NCBI RefSeq assembly: GCF_014649715.1
Contig: NZ_BMTO01000003.1
Coordinates: 1-64,000 of the forward strand
Direction: 5' to 3'
DNA: 64,000 nucleotides
Origin: Streptomyces lateritius
GTDB taxonomy: Bacteria; Actinomycetota; Actinomycetes; Streptomycetales; Streptomycetaceae
The translations under genes were made by a program, and so were the position numbers. Shown here piece after piece: positions 7,683 to 15,325 of this stretch (its first letter is position 1; each line of letters opens with the position of its first letter). The notes beneath the pieces are model-generated. The model was not told where the DNA came from and searched no databases. It saw only the letters and a list, made by a program, of their open reading frames with translations.

Positions 7683-8645
7683 ATGCCCGCCAAGGGTAAG
7701 CACCGCCGTCCCAAGGTCAACCCGCTCACCCGCGGATTCGTCGCCGCCGGTACCGGTGGCGCCGTCGTCGCCCTCCCGCTCTTCGGCGCCACCGGCGCCC
7801 ACGCCGCGGAGAAGGCCGCTCCCGCCGTGACCCCCCAGCAGGCCGTCGCCGCCGTCGCCGCGACTCCGGCCAAGGCCCCGGCCGCGCCCGCCGCCAAGGC
7901 CAAGCCCACCACGTACTCCGTCGTCGCCGGCGACTACCTGTCCAAGATCGCCGCCGAGCACCGCCTGGCCGGCGGCTGGAAGAAGCTCTACGCCGACAAC
8001 CGCCAGGTCGTGGGCGAGAACCCCTCGCTGATCCTGCCGGGCATGAAGCTCACCCTCGGCGCCAAGTCGCCGGCCAAGGCGTCGGCGCCCAAGGCCGCTG
8101 CGCCGAAGGCGGCCCCCAAGGCCGCGCCCAAGGCGGAGAAGCCCTCCTCCGGTTCGGAGTCGCGCAGCTCGCGCTCCACCGAGCGCAGCACGGTGGAGTC
8201 CGCCCCGGCGCCCCAGGCCGCCCCCGCCCAGGCCGCGTCCTCCGGCTGGGTCGCCCCGGTCTCCGGCGGCGTCTCCACGCCGTACCGCGCCTCCGGCTCC
8301 ATGTGGTCCTCTGGCTACCACACCGGTGTCGACTTCATGGCCTCCTCCGGCACCTCCGTGAAGGCCGTCGGCCCGGGCACCGTCCACTCCGCCGGCTGGA
8401 GCGGCTCGTACGGCAACGAGGTCGTCATCCAGCACGCGGACGGCACGTACTCCCAGTACGCGCACCTCTCCTCGCTCTCCGTCTCCGCCGGCCAGAGCGT
8501 CGGCGGCGGCGACCAGATCGGCCTGTCCGGCTCGACCGGCAACTCCAGCGGTCCGCACCTGCACTTCGAGATGCGCACCGGGCCGAGCTACGGCTCCGAC
8601 ATCGACCCGCTGGCATACCTGCGCCAGCACGGCGTCGGCGTCTGA
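7683..8645 (+). CDS. Secreted LysM / M23 peptidoglycan peptidase
   Basis: A 320-residue cell-wall endopeptidase. A secretion signal covers about residues 1-42 (basic start MPAKGKHRRP, hydrophobic core, AHA cleavage site). Next come a LysM domain (about 78-125; YSVVAGDYLSKIA to LILPGMKLTL), an Ala/Pro/Lys- and Ser-rich linker, and a C-terminal M23 lysostaphin-like domain. Zn-site motifs are YHTGVDF (HxxxD) and HLHFEMR (HxH). Expression is probably gated by the c-di-AMP riboswitch directly upstream, and a strong hairpin follows the stop. Confidence 0.96.
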   Translation: MPAKGKHRRPKVNPLTRGFVAAGTGGAVVALPLFGATGAHAAEKAAPAVTPQQAVAAVAATPAKAPAAPAAKAKPTTYSVVAGDYLSKIAAEHRLAGGWKKLYADNRQVVGENPSLILPGMKLTLGAKSPAKASAPKAAAPKAAPKAAPKAEKPSSGSESRSSRSTERSTVESAPAPQAAPAQAASSGWVAPVSGGVSTPYRASGSMWSSGYHTGVDFMASSGTSVKAVGPGTVHSAGWSGSYGNEVVIQHADGTYSQYAHLSSLSVSAGQSVGGGDQIGLSGSTGNSSGPHLHFEMRTGPSYGSDIDPLAYLRQHGVGV

Positions 8646-8660
8646 ACCGCCTGCGTCAGA

Positions 8661-8688
8661 GAGGCCCGGCACGTGTGTGCCGGGCCTC
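8661..8688 (+). terminator. Rho-independent-type hairpin after M23 peptidase
   Basis: A perfect 12-base inverted repeat (GAGGCCCGGCAC / GTGCCGGGCCTC) around a 4-base loop, 16 bases after the peptidase stop. There is no long T tract, as is usual in Streptomyces. Confidence 0.85.
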
Positions 8689-8794
8689 GGCGTATTCCGG
8701 CTTGGGACAATCTTGACCGGTGGCGTATCTCACCTGTCGTCAACCCCTCCTTACGGTCGCGTAGGTCACAGTCGTAAGGGAAAGATGTGCTCCC

Positions 8795-9589
8795 GTGGCA
8801 GACGATTCGAGATCAAGAGACACGCACGTATTCGGGTCGTACACGGCGATCGGTGACAGCTTCACCGAGGGCGTCGGTGACCCCGGGCCCGACGGAAGGT
8901 ACGTCGGCTGGGCGGACCGCTTCGCGGTCCTGCTGGCGGACCGACTGCCGGAGCCCGACGCTTTCCGTTACGCCAACCTGGCCGTACGCGGCCGCCTCCT
9001 CGACCAGATCGTGGCCGAGCAGGTGCCAAGGGCGAAGCAACTCGCCCCCGACCTGGTGACCTTCTGCGCGGGCGGCAACGACATCATCCGCCCCGGCACC
9101 GACCCCGACGACGTCGCCGAGCGCTTCGAGCGCGCCGTCGCCGAGCTGACCTCCGCCGTCGGCACGGTCATGGTGACCACCGGCTTCGACACCCGTGACG
9201 TCCCCGTGCTCCGGCACCTGCGCGGCAAGATCGCCACGTACACGGCCCACGTCCGCGCCGTCGCCGACCGCTACGGCTGCCCGGTCCTGGACCTGTGGTC
9301 GCTCAAGTCCGTACAGGACAGGCGGGCTTGGGACGCCGACCGGCTGCACCTGTCGCCCGAAGGCCACACCAGGGTCGCGCTGCGCGCCGCCCAGGTCCTC
9401 GGGATCGAGATACCGGCCGACCCGGACCAGGCATGGCCGCCGCTGCCGCCGCGCGGCCAGCTGGAGGTCCGCCGCGACGACATCTACTGGGCCAGGGAGT
9501 ACCTGGTGCCGTGGATCGGGCGGCGGCTGCGGGGCGAGAGCTCCGGAGACCACGTGGCGGCCAAGCGCCCGGACCTCCTGCCTCTGTAG
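8795..9589 (+). CDS. SGNH/GDSL-family hydrolase
   Basis: A 264-residue esterase/lipase-type hydrolase. Block I is AIGDSFTEG with the nucleophilic Ser, block III is CAGGNDI, and block V is DADRLHLS, which supplies the Asp and His of the triad. No signal peptide is seen, so it is probably cytoplasmic. The start is a GTG with only a weak GGGAAAG site upstream. It is convergent with the STM4011 operon, whose last stop lies 30 bases away. Substrate unknown. Confidence 0.92.
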   Translation: MADDSRSRDTHVFGSYTAIGDSFTEGVGDPGPDGRYVGWADRFAVLLADRLPEPDAFRYANLAVRGRLLDQIVAEQVPRAKQLAPDLVTFCAGGNDIIRPGTDPDDVAERFERAVAELTSAVGTVMVTTGFDTRDVPVLRHLRGKIATYTAHVRAVADRYGCPVLDLWSLKSVQDRRAWDADRLHLSPEGHTRVALRAAQVLGIEIPADPDQAWPPLPPRGQLEVRRDDIYWAREYLVPWIGRRLRGESSGDHVAAKRPDLLPL

Positions 9590-9618
9590 CGAGCCCGGCG
9601 AGCTTCACGAGCCACGTG

Positions 9619-10488
9619 CTAGGCGCCGGCTCCGGAGGTACGGACGCCCGCCGCGGGAATCCTTTCGAGTACCCCGCCCGCGAACACGTCGTACAGCGGC
9701 AGCGTCTCCAGGTGGACGTAGCCGATGTGGCAGTCGCAGACGGTCAGGGGGCAGGCGCGGGGGCCGAGCGCGGCGCGGTACGAACCGTCGTAGAGGTTGC
9801 CCAGCTCGGTCTTGACGAAGTGGCAGCGCCGCACCGCTCCGTCGCCGTCCACCGAGATCACCGTCTCCCCGGTCCGGCAGGGGAGGCCGGCCGAGGGGTG
9901 CGGGTGGCGGCTGTACGGGAAGAGGGGGTCGAGGGCCGTCCAGTCCTCGGCCTCCTCGTCGGTGTACGTGTGACCTTCCGCCGCGTTCACCCAGAGGTAG
10001 ACCTGGGACGGGAGGTCGGCGCGCAGCCGCCGGGCGTGCTCCCGATGCTCCGGCAGACCGACGATGCCGACGCTGAACCGCGTTCCCCGGCCGTCCAGCT
10101 CCCGGCACTTGGTGAGGAAGCGGTCGTACGGCGTCTGCCCGGGGTGGTACGTGCACCAGAGCGCGAGGGTCTCGGGATCGGCCTCGGCGAGCCAGTCGGT
10201 CCGGCAGCTCAGGTTGGTCTGGATCGCGACCCGTTCGATGTGCGGGAGGCGGGACAGCTCGCTGAGCGTCCGCCGGTACCAGGACCGGACGAGCCCCTCG
10301 CCCCACGGGGTGAAGAGGATCCTCAGGCGGTCGCCGGTCTGCGCGGCGGCCCAGGCGGCGAACCGTTCCAGCGCGGCCCGGTCCGCGCGCAGCTGCTCGC
10401 GGCTGTCGCGGCGCTTGGCGAAGGGGCAGTAGGGGCAGTCGTAGTCGCAGGAGGCGAGCGGTCCCCGGTAGAGGAGCGTGAGGTCCAT
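9619..10488 (-). CDS. STM4011-family radical SAM protein
   Basis: A 289-residue radical SAM enzyme, last gene of the five-gene minus-strand operon. The cluster motif is CDYDCPYC (Cys14, Cys18, Cys21). The C-terminal half has extra cysteines (CRTGE, RRCHFVK, CPLTVCDCHIGYVHLE) of the kind that bind auxiliary Fe-S clusters in SPASM-like enzymes acting on peptides or proteins. The start lies 10 bases after the STM4012 stop. The family is named after a Salmonella locus tag and has no established reaction that I know of. Gene order and motifs make the family call firm; the chemistry is inference. Confidence 0.92.
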   Translation of the reverse strand: MDLTLLYRGPLASCDYDCPYCPFAKRRDSREQLRADRAALERFAAWAAAQTGDRLRILFTPWGEGLVRSWYRRTLSELSRLPHIERVAIQTNLSCRTDWLAEADPETLALWCTYHPGQTPYDRFLTKCRELDGRGTRFSVGIVGLPEHREHARRLRADLPSQVYLWVNAAEGHTYTDEEAEDWTALDPLFPYSRHPHPSAGLPCRTGETVISVDGDGAVRRCHFVKTELGNLYDGSYRAALGPRACPLTVCDCHIGYVHLETLPLYDVFAGGVLERIPAAGVRTSGAGA

Positions 10489-10498
10489 GCGGGCGCCT

Positions 10499-11836
10499 CT
10501 ACTTCGGCTCGTAGGCGGCCATCGCCGCCCGCACGGCGGGGGAGAACAGCGCGGGCCCGAGCGCGTCCGAGTGGGCCAGGCCCTCGGGCGAGAGCCGCAG
10601 GAGCCCCGCCGCCGCCTCCCGGTCCAGCCAGCCGAGCGCCTCGAACCGGCCCAGCTCGGCGGGGAAGTCGGCGAAGGGCGAGGTCCCGAACCGCGTTTCG
10701 TACTCCCGGACGGACATGCCCCGGGCCTGCAGCAGCGACTGGAGCAGATGGCGGCGCCGAGCCTCGTCCGCGTCGACCCACCGCCCCACCTGCGCCCGGG
10801 CGAAGCCTGCCGCCTCCGTCTCCGTGTACGTGTCGATGATCGAGCGGATCTCCCGCATGTCGACGGCGTAGTCGAAGGAATAGTGGAGCGACGACGTGTA
10901 CGAACGGGCGCCGCAGCCCAGGCCGATCATCCCGTCGGTCTGGCAGGCGTAGTCGTCGGCGCCCTGCGGCGGGGCGTCGGCGCGGCGGAACATCCGCATC
11001 GACACCTGTTCGTAGCCTCGCGCCCGCAGATGGTCCCGGCCGCGCCGGTAGAGGCGCAGTCGCCGCTCGTCCCACTCGCGGTCGGCGGTGGGGGAGAGAC
11101 GGCCGAGGCCGGTGAGCGGGCGGACGTAGAGCGGGTAGAGATAGAGCTCCTCGGGCCGCCAGGCCAGCGCCGCGTCGAGGGAACGGACCCAGCTCTCCTC
11201 GGTCTGACCGTCGATGCCGTAGATGAGGTCGATGTTGAGGACGGGGACGCCGGCCTCCCGGATGCGGGAGAGCGCCGCCTCGACGTCCGCACGGCGCTGC
11301 GGCCGGACGGCCGCGCGGGCCTCGGCCTCGACGAAGCTCTGTACGCCGATGCTGAGCCGGGTGGCCCCGCGCTCGGCCAGGACCGCGAGCCGGTCGGCGG
11401 TCGCCGTGGCGGGGGAGGTCTCGACGGAGAGCGGCACGGCCCGCAGGTCGACCCCCATGCGCTTCTCCGCGATGTCGCAGAGCCGCTCCAGCTCACCGGC
11501 GCTCAGGTACGTGGGTGTGCCGCCGCCGAAGGCGGCCGTGGCGAAGCGGACCGGCGCCCGGTCACCGAGCGCGTCCCGGACCGCCGACGCCTGCCGGTCG
11601 AGAGCGTCGAGGTAGCGGGTGGTGAGCTCGTCCGGGGCGCCGATCCGGGTGAAGAGATTGCAGAAGCCGCAGCGGACCTCGCAGAACGGTATGTGCGCGT
11701 AGAGGGAGAGCGCGTCCTTGGGCTCGTCCGCCCACAGCTCCGCGAGCGGCGGCGCGGGGTGGGGGAGCGGCCGGTACGCCGTCTTGTGCGGGTAGGCGTA
11801 GACGTAGCTCTGGTAGGGGCGCGGGGCATCGGTCAT
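10499..11836 (-). CDS. STM4012-family radical SAM protein (HemN-like)
   Basis: A 445-residue HemN-related radical SAM protein. The cluster motif is FCEVRCGFCN (Cys52, Cys56, Cys59), and GGGTPTYLS follows as the SAM-binding glycine motif. SIGVQSF and NIDLIYGIDGQTEESW are HemN/HemW hallmarks, and a HemN C-terminal domain closes the protein. Real oxygen-independent coproporphyrinogen oxidase is unlikely given the operon. ATG 11836 overlaps the STM4013 stop (ATGA), which fixes this start over the longer frame from 11893. Reaction unknown. Confidence 0.93.
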   Translation of the reverse strand: MTDAPRPYQSYVYAYPHKTAYRPLPHPAPPLAELWADEPKDALSLYAHIPFCEVRCGFCNLFTRIGAPDELTTRYLDALDRQASAVRDALGDRAPVRFATAAFGGGTPTYLSAGELERLCDIAEKRMGVDLRAVPLSVETSPATATADRLAVLAERGATRLSIGVQSFVEAEARAAVRPQRRADVEAALSRIREAGVPVLNIDLIYGIDGQTEESWVRSLDAALAWRPEELYLYPLYVRPLTGLGRLSPTADREWDERRLRLYRRGRDHLRARGYEQVSMRMFRRADAPPQGADDYACQTDGMIGLGCGARSYTSSLHYSFDYAVDMREIRSIIDTYTETEAAGFARAQVGRWVDADEARRRHLLQSLLQARGMSVREYETRFGTSPFADFPAELGRFEALGWLDREAAAGLLRLSPEGLAHSDALGPALFSPAVRAAMAAYEPK

Positions 11837-12678
11837 GCGACTTCCTCCCGCTTTGGGCCGTTCAGGAAGAAGTGGACGTACGGGACGGTCCACACGACCT
11901 CGTGACCGAGCCGGTGACCGGTGAAGCCGTCCTCGCCGTACGCCGTGCCGTGGTCGGAGCAGACGATCGCGAAGCAGCGCCGACGGCTGCTCATGGCGGC
12001 GAAGAGCCGGCCGATGTGCCGGTCGACGTACTCCAGCGCCGCCGCGTGCGAGGCGCGGGTGTCCCCCGATTCACGGGTCGCGCCGGGCAGATGGAACCAG
12101 TTGGGCTGGTGCAGCGCGGAGACGTTGACGAAGAGGAAGAGGCGCCGGTCGTGCGCGAGCCCGGCGACGATCTTCTCGGCGCGGGCCACCTGGGACTCGA
12201 AGGAGGTCGGGGAGGTGACGCCGAAGCCGGGCTCCCAGTGGCTCTCCTGGAAGAGGCCGGGCAGTACGGAGCCGAGGGGACCCTGGCCGTTGAAGAAGCC
12301 GACGCCGCCGACGCAGACCGTGCGGTAGCCCTCCTTCGCCAGCCCGGAGACCAGGTCAGGGGTGTCGTGGACGAAGGTGCCGTCGGCGGTGCTCTCACTG
12401 CCCGCGAACCGCGCGGCGAAGAGGCGGGGATGCGGACCCTGGGCGTCCGGAGTCGGCAGGAAACCGGCGAAGATCGCCTGATGGGAGGCGTAGGTGAAGC
12501 TGCCGGGGGCGTGCCGGCGCTCCCAATGCCCGTCGGGGAGGTGGCGTGCCAGGTTCGGGATGCGGCCGGCGGCCGCCAGCTCGGCGGCCACGTCGTACCG
12601 CAGGGTGTCGAGTGTGACCAGGAGGAGATCGTGGCTGCCCACGATCTCGTTCATGTCGGGTGCGGGCCGCTGGTTCAC
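11833..12678 (-). CDS. STM4013/SEN3800-family hydrolase (alkaline phosphatase superfamily)
   Basis: A 281-residue protein with the sulfatase/phosphatase core. LLLVTLDTLRYD (residues 18-29) provides the first metal Asp and a likely Thr nucleophile, and CSDHGTAYGED plus GHRLGHE supply later metal ligands. VSALHQPNWFH resembles the internal His region of sulfatase-like enzymes. The GTG at 12678 overlaps the STM4014 stop (GTGA) and has AGGA upstream; an in-frame ATG at 12654 is the alternative. No signal peptide, so it acts in the cytoplasm. It probably hydrolyses or transfers a phosphate or sulfate ester in the pathway. Confidence 0.9.
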   Translation of the reverse strand: MNQRPAPDMNEIVGSHDLLLVTLDTLRYDVAAELAAAGRIPNLARHLPDGHWERRHAPGSFTYASHQAIFAGFLPTPDAQGPHPRLFAARFAGSESTADGTFVHDTPDLVSGLAKEGYRTVCVGGVGFFNGQGPLGSVLPGLFQESHWEPGFGVTSPTSFESQVARAEKIVAGLAHDRRLFLFVNVSALHQPNWFHLPGATRESGDTRASHAAALEYVDRHIGRLFAAMSSRRRCFAIVCSDHGTAYGEDGFTGHRLGHEVVWTVPYVHFFLNGPKREEVA

Positions 12679-13865
12679 GGGGTGCTCGTTCCTGTGGTGC
12701 TCATGGTGGTTCGGGTGGTTCGGGGCGTCGTTCCGGTCGCGGGGGCGCGGAGGAGCGCGGCGAGCTGCGCCGCGTAGGTGTCCAGGTCCTCCGCGCCGCT
12801 GCCCGGAAGCCCGGTGAGGCCGGGCAGGAGATCGCCGAAGGCGTTGACCTCGCCGACGGCGAAGCGCCGCCAGCCGGACGAGGGCAGCAGATCGACCCCC
12901 ACGCAGTGGGTGCCGGGGAAGGCGGCGGCGGCTCGCTCGCAGACCTCCAGCGCCTCCGACCACCGGCCGCCCGCGGCCCTGACCGCCGTGCGGACCGCGT
13001 CCAGGTCCCCCCGGGCTCCGCCCAGATGGAGATTGGTCATGGGGGAGCGGCTGGTGCGGACGACGGCGTGGGTGGCCCTGCCGTCGATCACCACCACCCG
13101 CAGATCGGCCGCCCGGCCGGCTTGCGACGCCTTCGGCATCCAGCGCTCGACGTGCAGCCCGTCCGGGGCGAGGGCGTTCACGATCGCGGCCACCTCGTGC
13201 TCCGTGCGATAGCGGCGCAACCGCAGCGAGTTGAAGAGCCGGCCGTCCGGGCCGCGCTCCACGGAGGTGGTCGCCTGGACCCGGCCGGACGGGGCCGACT
13301 CCACCGCGAGCACCCCGGAGGCGGAGGAGCCGTGCGCGAGCTTCACGAACGCCCGGCGCGTCCCGATCTCCGCCATCAGTGACCTGACGTCGTCCCAGCC
13401 GTGCACGGGCGGTGCGTCGGGACCCGACGTCGGCGACTCCGGTACGGGCACCGAGGCCTCGTGCAGCCGGCCGTGGCCGAGCCGCTTGTCGAAGAGGACG
13501 GCCAGCTCGTCCGGGTCGTCGACCAGGGCCGCCCCCGCCGACCGGACGCCGACCGCCAGCGCCGACACCGCGGCGGTGAACCGCTCGTACCACAGGCCCG
13601 TGCCCTCGACCCGGGTCGTGTCGGGCGTACCGCGCAGCAGCCGCTCCACTTCCGGGTCCTCGCCGGGCGAATCGAGGCGTACGGTCTCGCCGTCGAGGAA
13701 ACGCGCCCCGCCCCGCAGGACGTCGAGCCACGGCACGACCCGCGCCTCCGGCAGCAGGGCCGCCCGCACCGCGTCCTGGAAGAACCGGACGCGGCGGTTG
13801 GCGGGGTTGCCGACGACGGCGAGGCGCGCGCGGCGCGCGTGTGTGAGGGGCGGGGGCGAGGTCAT
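12675..13865 (-). CDS. STM4014-family ATP-grasp-like protein
   Basis: A 396-residue protein with the layout of ATP-grasp carboxylate-amine ligases. An N-terminal domain (about 1-120; LAVVGNPANRR) is followed by an ATP-grasp core with FVKLAHGSSASGV (about residue 180), an RAADLRVVVIDGRATHAVVR strand and the late VGEVNAFGDLLPGL segment with metal-binding Glu and Asn. A Thr/Pro-rich tail ends the protein. ATG 13865 overlaps the STM4015 stop (ATGA). ATP-grasp enzymes form amide bonds, so it may activate or ligate a carboxylate on the pathway substrate; this is inference. Confidence 0.88.
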   Translation of the reverse strand: MTSPPPLTHARRARLAVVGNPANRRVRFFQDAVRAALLPEARVVPWLDVLRGGARFLDGETVRLDSPGEDPEVERLLRGTPDTTRVEGTGLWYERFTAAVSALAVGVRSAGAALVDDPDELAVLFDKRLGHGRLHEASVPVPESPTSGPDAPPVHGWDDVRSLMAEIGTRRAFVKLAHGSSASGVLAVESAPSGRVQATTSVERGPDGRLFNSLRLRRYRTEHEVAAIVNALAPDGLHVERWMPKASQAGRAADLRVVVIDGRATHAVVRTSRSPMTNLHLGGARGDLDAVRTAVRAAGGRWSEALEVCERAAAAFPGTHCVGVDLLPSSGWRRFAVGEVNAFGDLLPGLTGLPGSGAEDLDTYAAQLAALLRAPATGTTPRTTRTTMSTTGTSTP

Positions 13866-14821
13866 TCGGCGACCGCGACGTACCGGTAGATCTCGCCGTC
13901 GCCGTCGTCCTCCGGCTCCTGGGCGTCGCCGACGTCCACCGTCACGCCGTGCGGCGCCAGCGCGTCGACGACCCGCTCGCTCATCTCCTCGGAGAGGTAG
14001 TGGTGCGAGAGGTCGAGGTGCGCCAGGTGCGTCAGCGGCTGCCCGGCGAGCAGGGCGGCGGCCCCCTCGTCGGTCAGGACGCCCATCGACAGGTCGAGGC
14101 GCTCGAGCCGGGCGACGACCGGGGCGCTCGCCACGGCGGCGGCGATCTCGTCCTGGATCACGCTGTTGCGCAGCCCGAGACGGCGCAGGGCGGGGAACCC
14201 GGTGCCGGCGAGCAGCGGCTCCAGGTCGCCGACCGTGCTGTCGCCGCCGTACTCGTCCGTGCCGAGCCAGAGCTCCAGGTTCTCCAGGGAGGGCAGGTCG
14301 CTGCCCACCACACCCCGCACGACCTGGGCGCCCAGACCGCCCGACTCCACGACGAGCGTGCGCAGTCCCGAGTGGTGGATCGCGGGGAAGGCGAGCTCCG
14401 AGCCGCCGCGTACGCCGAACTCCTGCAGCTGCGGGTACGCGGTGAGCAGCGGCGTCACGTCGGACTGCTGGATCCACGAGATCTCGCAGTCCTCGAAGCC
14501 CATGTCGCCGAGAAAGATCGCCCGCAGGCCGGTGAGCCGGTCGTTGGCGGCGATGAGGGCCGTGACGATCTGCGCCGACGAGGTGTCGTACGCCTCGTCC
14601 CAGCCGCCGACGACCAGTGCGCGGACGCGGGCGGTGTCGACCGTCGCGAGAAAGCGGGCGAAGGCCTGCTCCCACTGCTCCTGGCCCGGATCGCAGTACG
14701 TCGGCGTGGAGACGCGCCAGGCCACCGAGGCGGCGTCGGGGAGTTCGACCGCGGCGTCGCTGTCCGGGAAGTCGAACACGGGCAGGCCGTTCAGCTCCTG
14801 CAGATGGCCCGAGATGGTCAT
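13862..14821 (-). CDS. STM4015-family leucine-rich protein
   Basis: A 319-residue protein and first gene of the STM4011-4015 operon. From about residue 115 it contains irregular leucine-rich repeats (LRTLVVESGGL, LENLELWLG, LRRLGLRNSVI, LERLDLSMGVL, LAHLDLSHHYLS). The N-terminal part is a family-specific domain, and the C-terminus is acidic. LRR folds bind proteins, so it may select or present the substrate of the enzymes. ATG 14821 has GGAG 7 bases upstream. A damage-type promoter lies about 45 bases upstream. Confidence 0.88.
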   Translation of the reverse strand: MTISGHLQELNGLPVFDFPDSDAAVELPDAASVAWRVSTPTYCDPGQEQWEQAFARFLATVDTARVRALVVGGWDEAYDTSSAQIVTALIAANDRLTGLRAIFLGDMGFEDCEISWIQQSDVTPLLTAYPQLQEFGVRGGSELAFPAIHHSGLRTLVVESGGLGAQVVRGVVGSDLPSLENLELWLGTDEYGGDSTVGDLEPLLAGTGFPALRRLGLRNSVIQDEIAAAVASAPVVARLERLDLSMGVLTDEGAAALLAGQPLTHLAHLDLSHHYLSEEMSERVVDALAPHGVTVDVGDAQEPEDDGDGEIYRYVAVAE

Positions 14822-14865
14822 GAGTGCTCCAGACACCGGACGGCGTTGGTCGGTTGATGCGAGAA

Positions 14866-14888
14866 GTTGTACCAAGGCGCACTGACAG
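14866..14888 (-). promoter_or_regulatory. PafBC/RecA-NDp-like promoter of STM4015 operon
   Basis: On the minus strand the sequence reads CTGTCAGTG, eight bases, TACAAC. The known mycobacterial DNA-damage promoter consensus is TTGTCRGTG-N8-TAnnnT. Spacing is exact; the first base and the last base deviate. It sits 45 bases upstream of the STM4015 ATG, allowing a short leader. It mirrors a perfect match on the opposite strand. Confidence 0.6.
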
Positions 14889-14918
14889 CGCCGTACGCCG
14901 GGGGCGGCCGGGGAGGCG

Positions 14919-14941
14919 TTGTCAGTGCCGCCCTCTAGCGT
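14919..14941 (+). promoter_or_regulatory. PafBC/RecA-NDp promoter of the DUF6745 pair
   Basis: TTGTCAGTG (14919-14927), eight bases, then TAGCGT (14936-14941) fits every defined position of TTGTCRGTG-N8-TAnnnT, the consensus for RecA-independent damage-inducible promoters activated by PafBC in actinobacteria. The ATG at 14988 is 46 bases further, and GGGGAGGGGAG provides the ribosome site. Confidence 0.72.
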
Positions 14942-14987
14942 CGTACGTGTGGTCGGCGCACCTCGCGCCGCAGGGGAGGGGAGAGCC

Positions 14988-15314
14988 ATGTACCGGCAGG
15001 GCGACGTGCTGATCGTGCCCGTCACCGAGAGCGCGGTGCCCCCGCGTGCGAAGGACGCGGCGGGCGAGCCGCGAGACGCACGCGGGCGGCTGGTCCTGGC
15101 GCTCGGAGAGGTCACCGGGCACGCCCACGCGATCCCGGGCCCGGGGCGTCTGGTGCGCGAGCCCGGACCGTTCGGGCCGCTGCTGCTCGAACTGCCCGCG
15201 GGCGGACGGGTGGTGCACGAGGAGCACGCGCCGATCGCGCTGCCGAAGGGCTGGTACCGGGTGGTGCGCCAGCGGGAGTACACACCGGGCGCGTACCGGA
15301 TCGTCGCGGACTGA
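14988..15314 (+). CDS. 108-residue protein partnering a DUF6745 gene
   Basis: A small protein of unknown function with the sequence RQGDVLIVPV at its start, GEVTGHAHAI in the middle, and LPKGWYRVVRQREYTPGA at its end. From memory, similar proteins often sit directly before DUF6745 proteins, as here (11-base gap). ATG 14988 follows a strong GGGGAGGGGAG site; upstream in-frame starts lie inside the promoter. It is divergent from the STM4015 operon and shares its regulatory region, which hints at a common role. Confidence 0.82.
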   Translation: MYRQGDVLIVPVTESAVPPRAKDAAGEPRDARGRLVLALGEVTGHAHAIPGPGRLVREPGPFGPLLLELPAGGRVVHEEHAPIALPKGWYRVVRQREYTPGAYRIVAD

Positions 15315-15325
15315 CGGGGGAAGAG

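Noticed and set aside
10499-11836. Annotation of the HemN-like gene as coproporphyrinogen III oxidase
   Set aside because: HemN similarity is superfamily-level. The operon with STM4011 and STM4013-4015 families fits the STM4012 family better.
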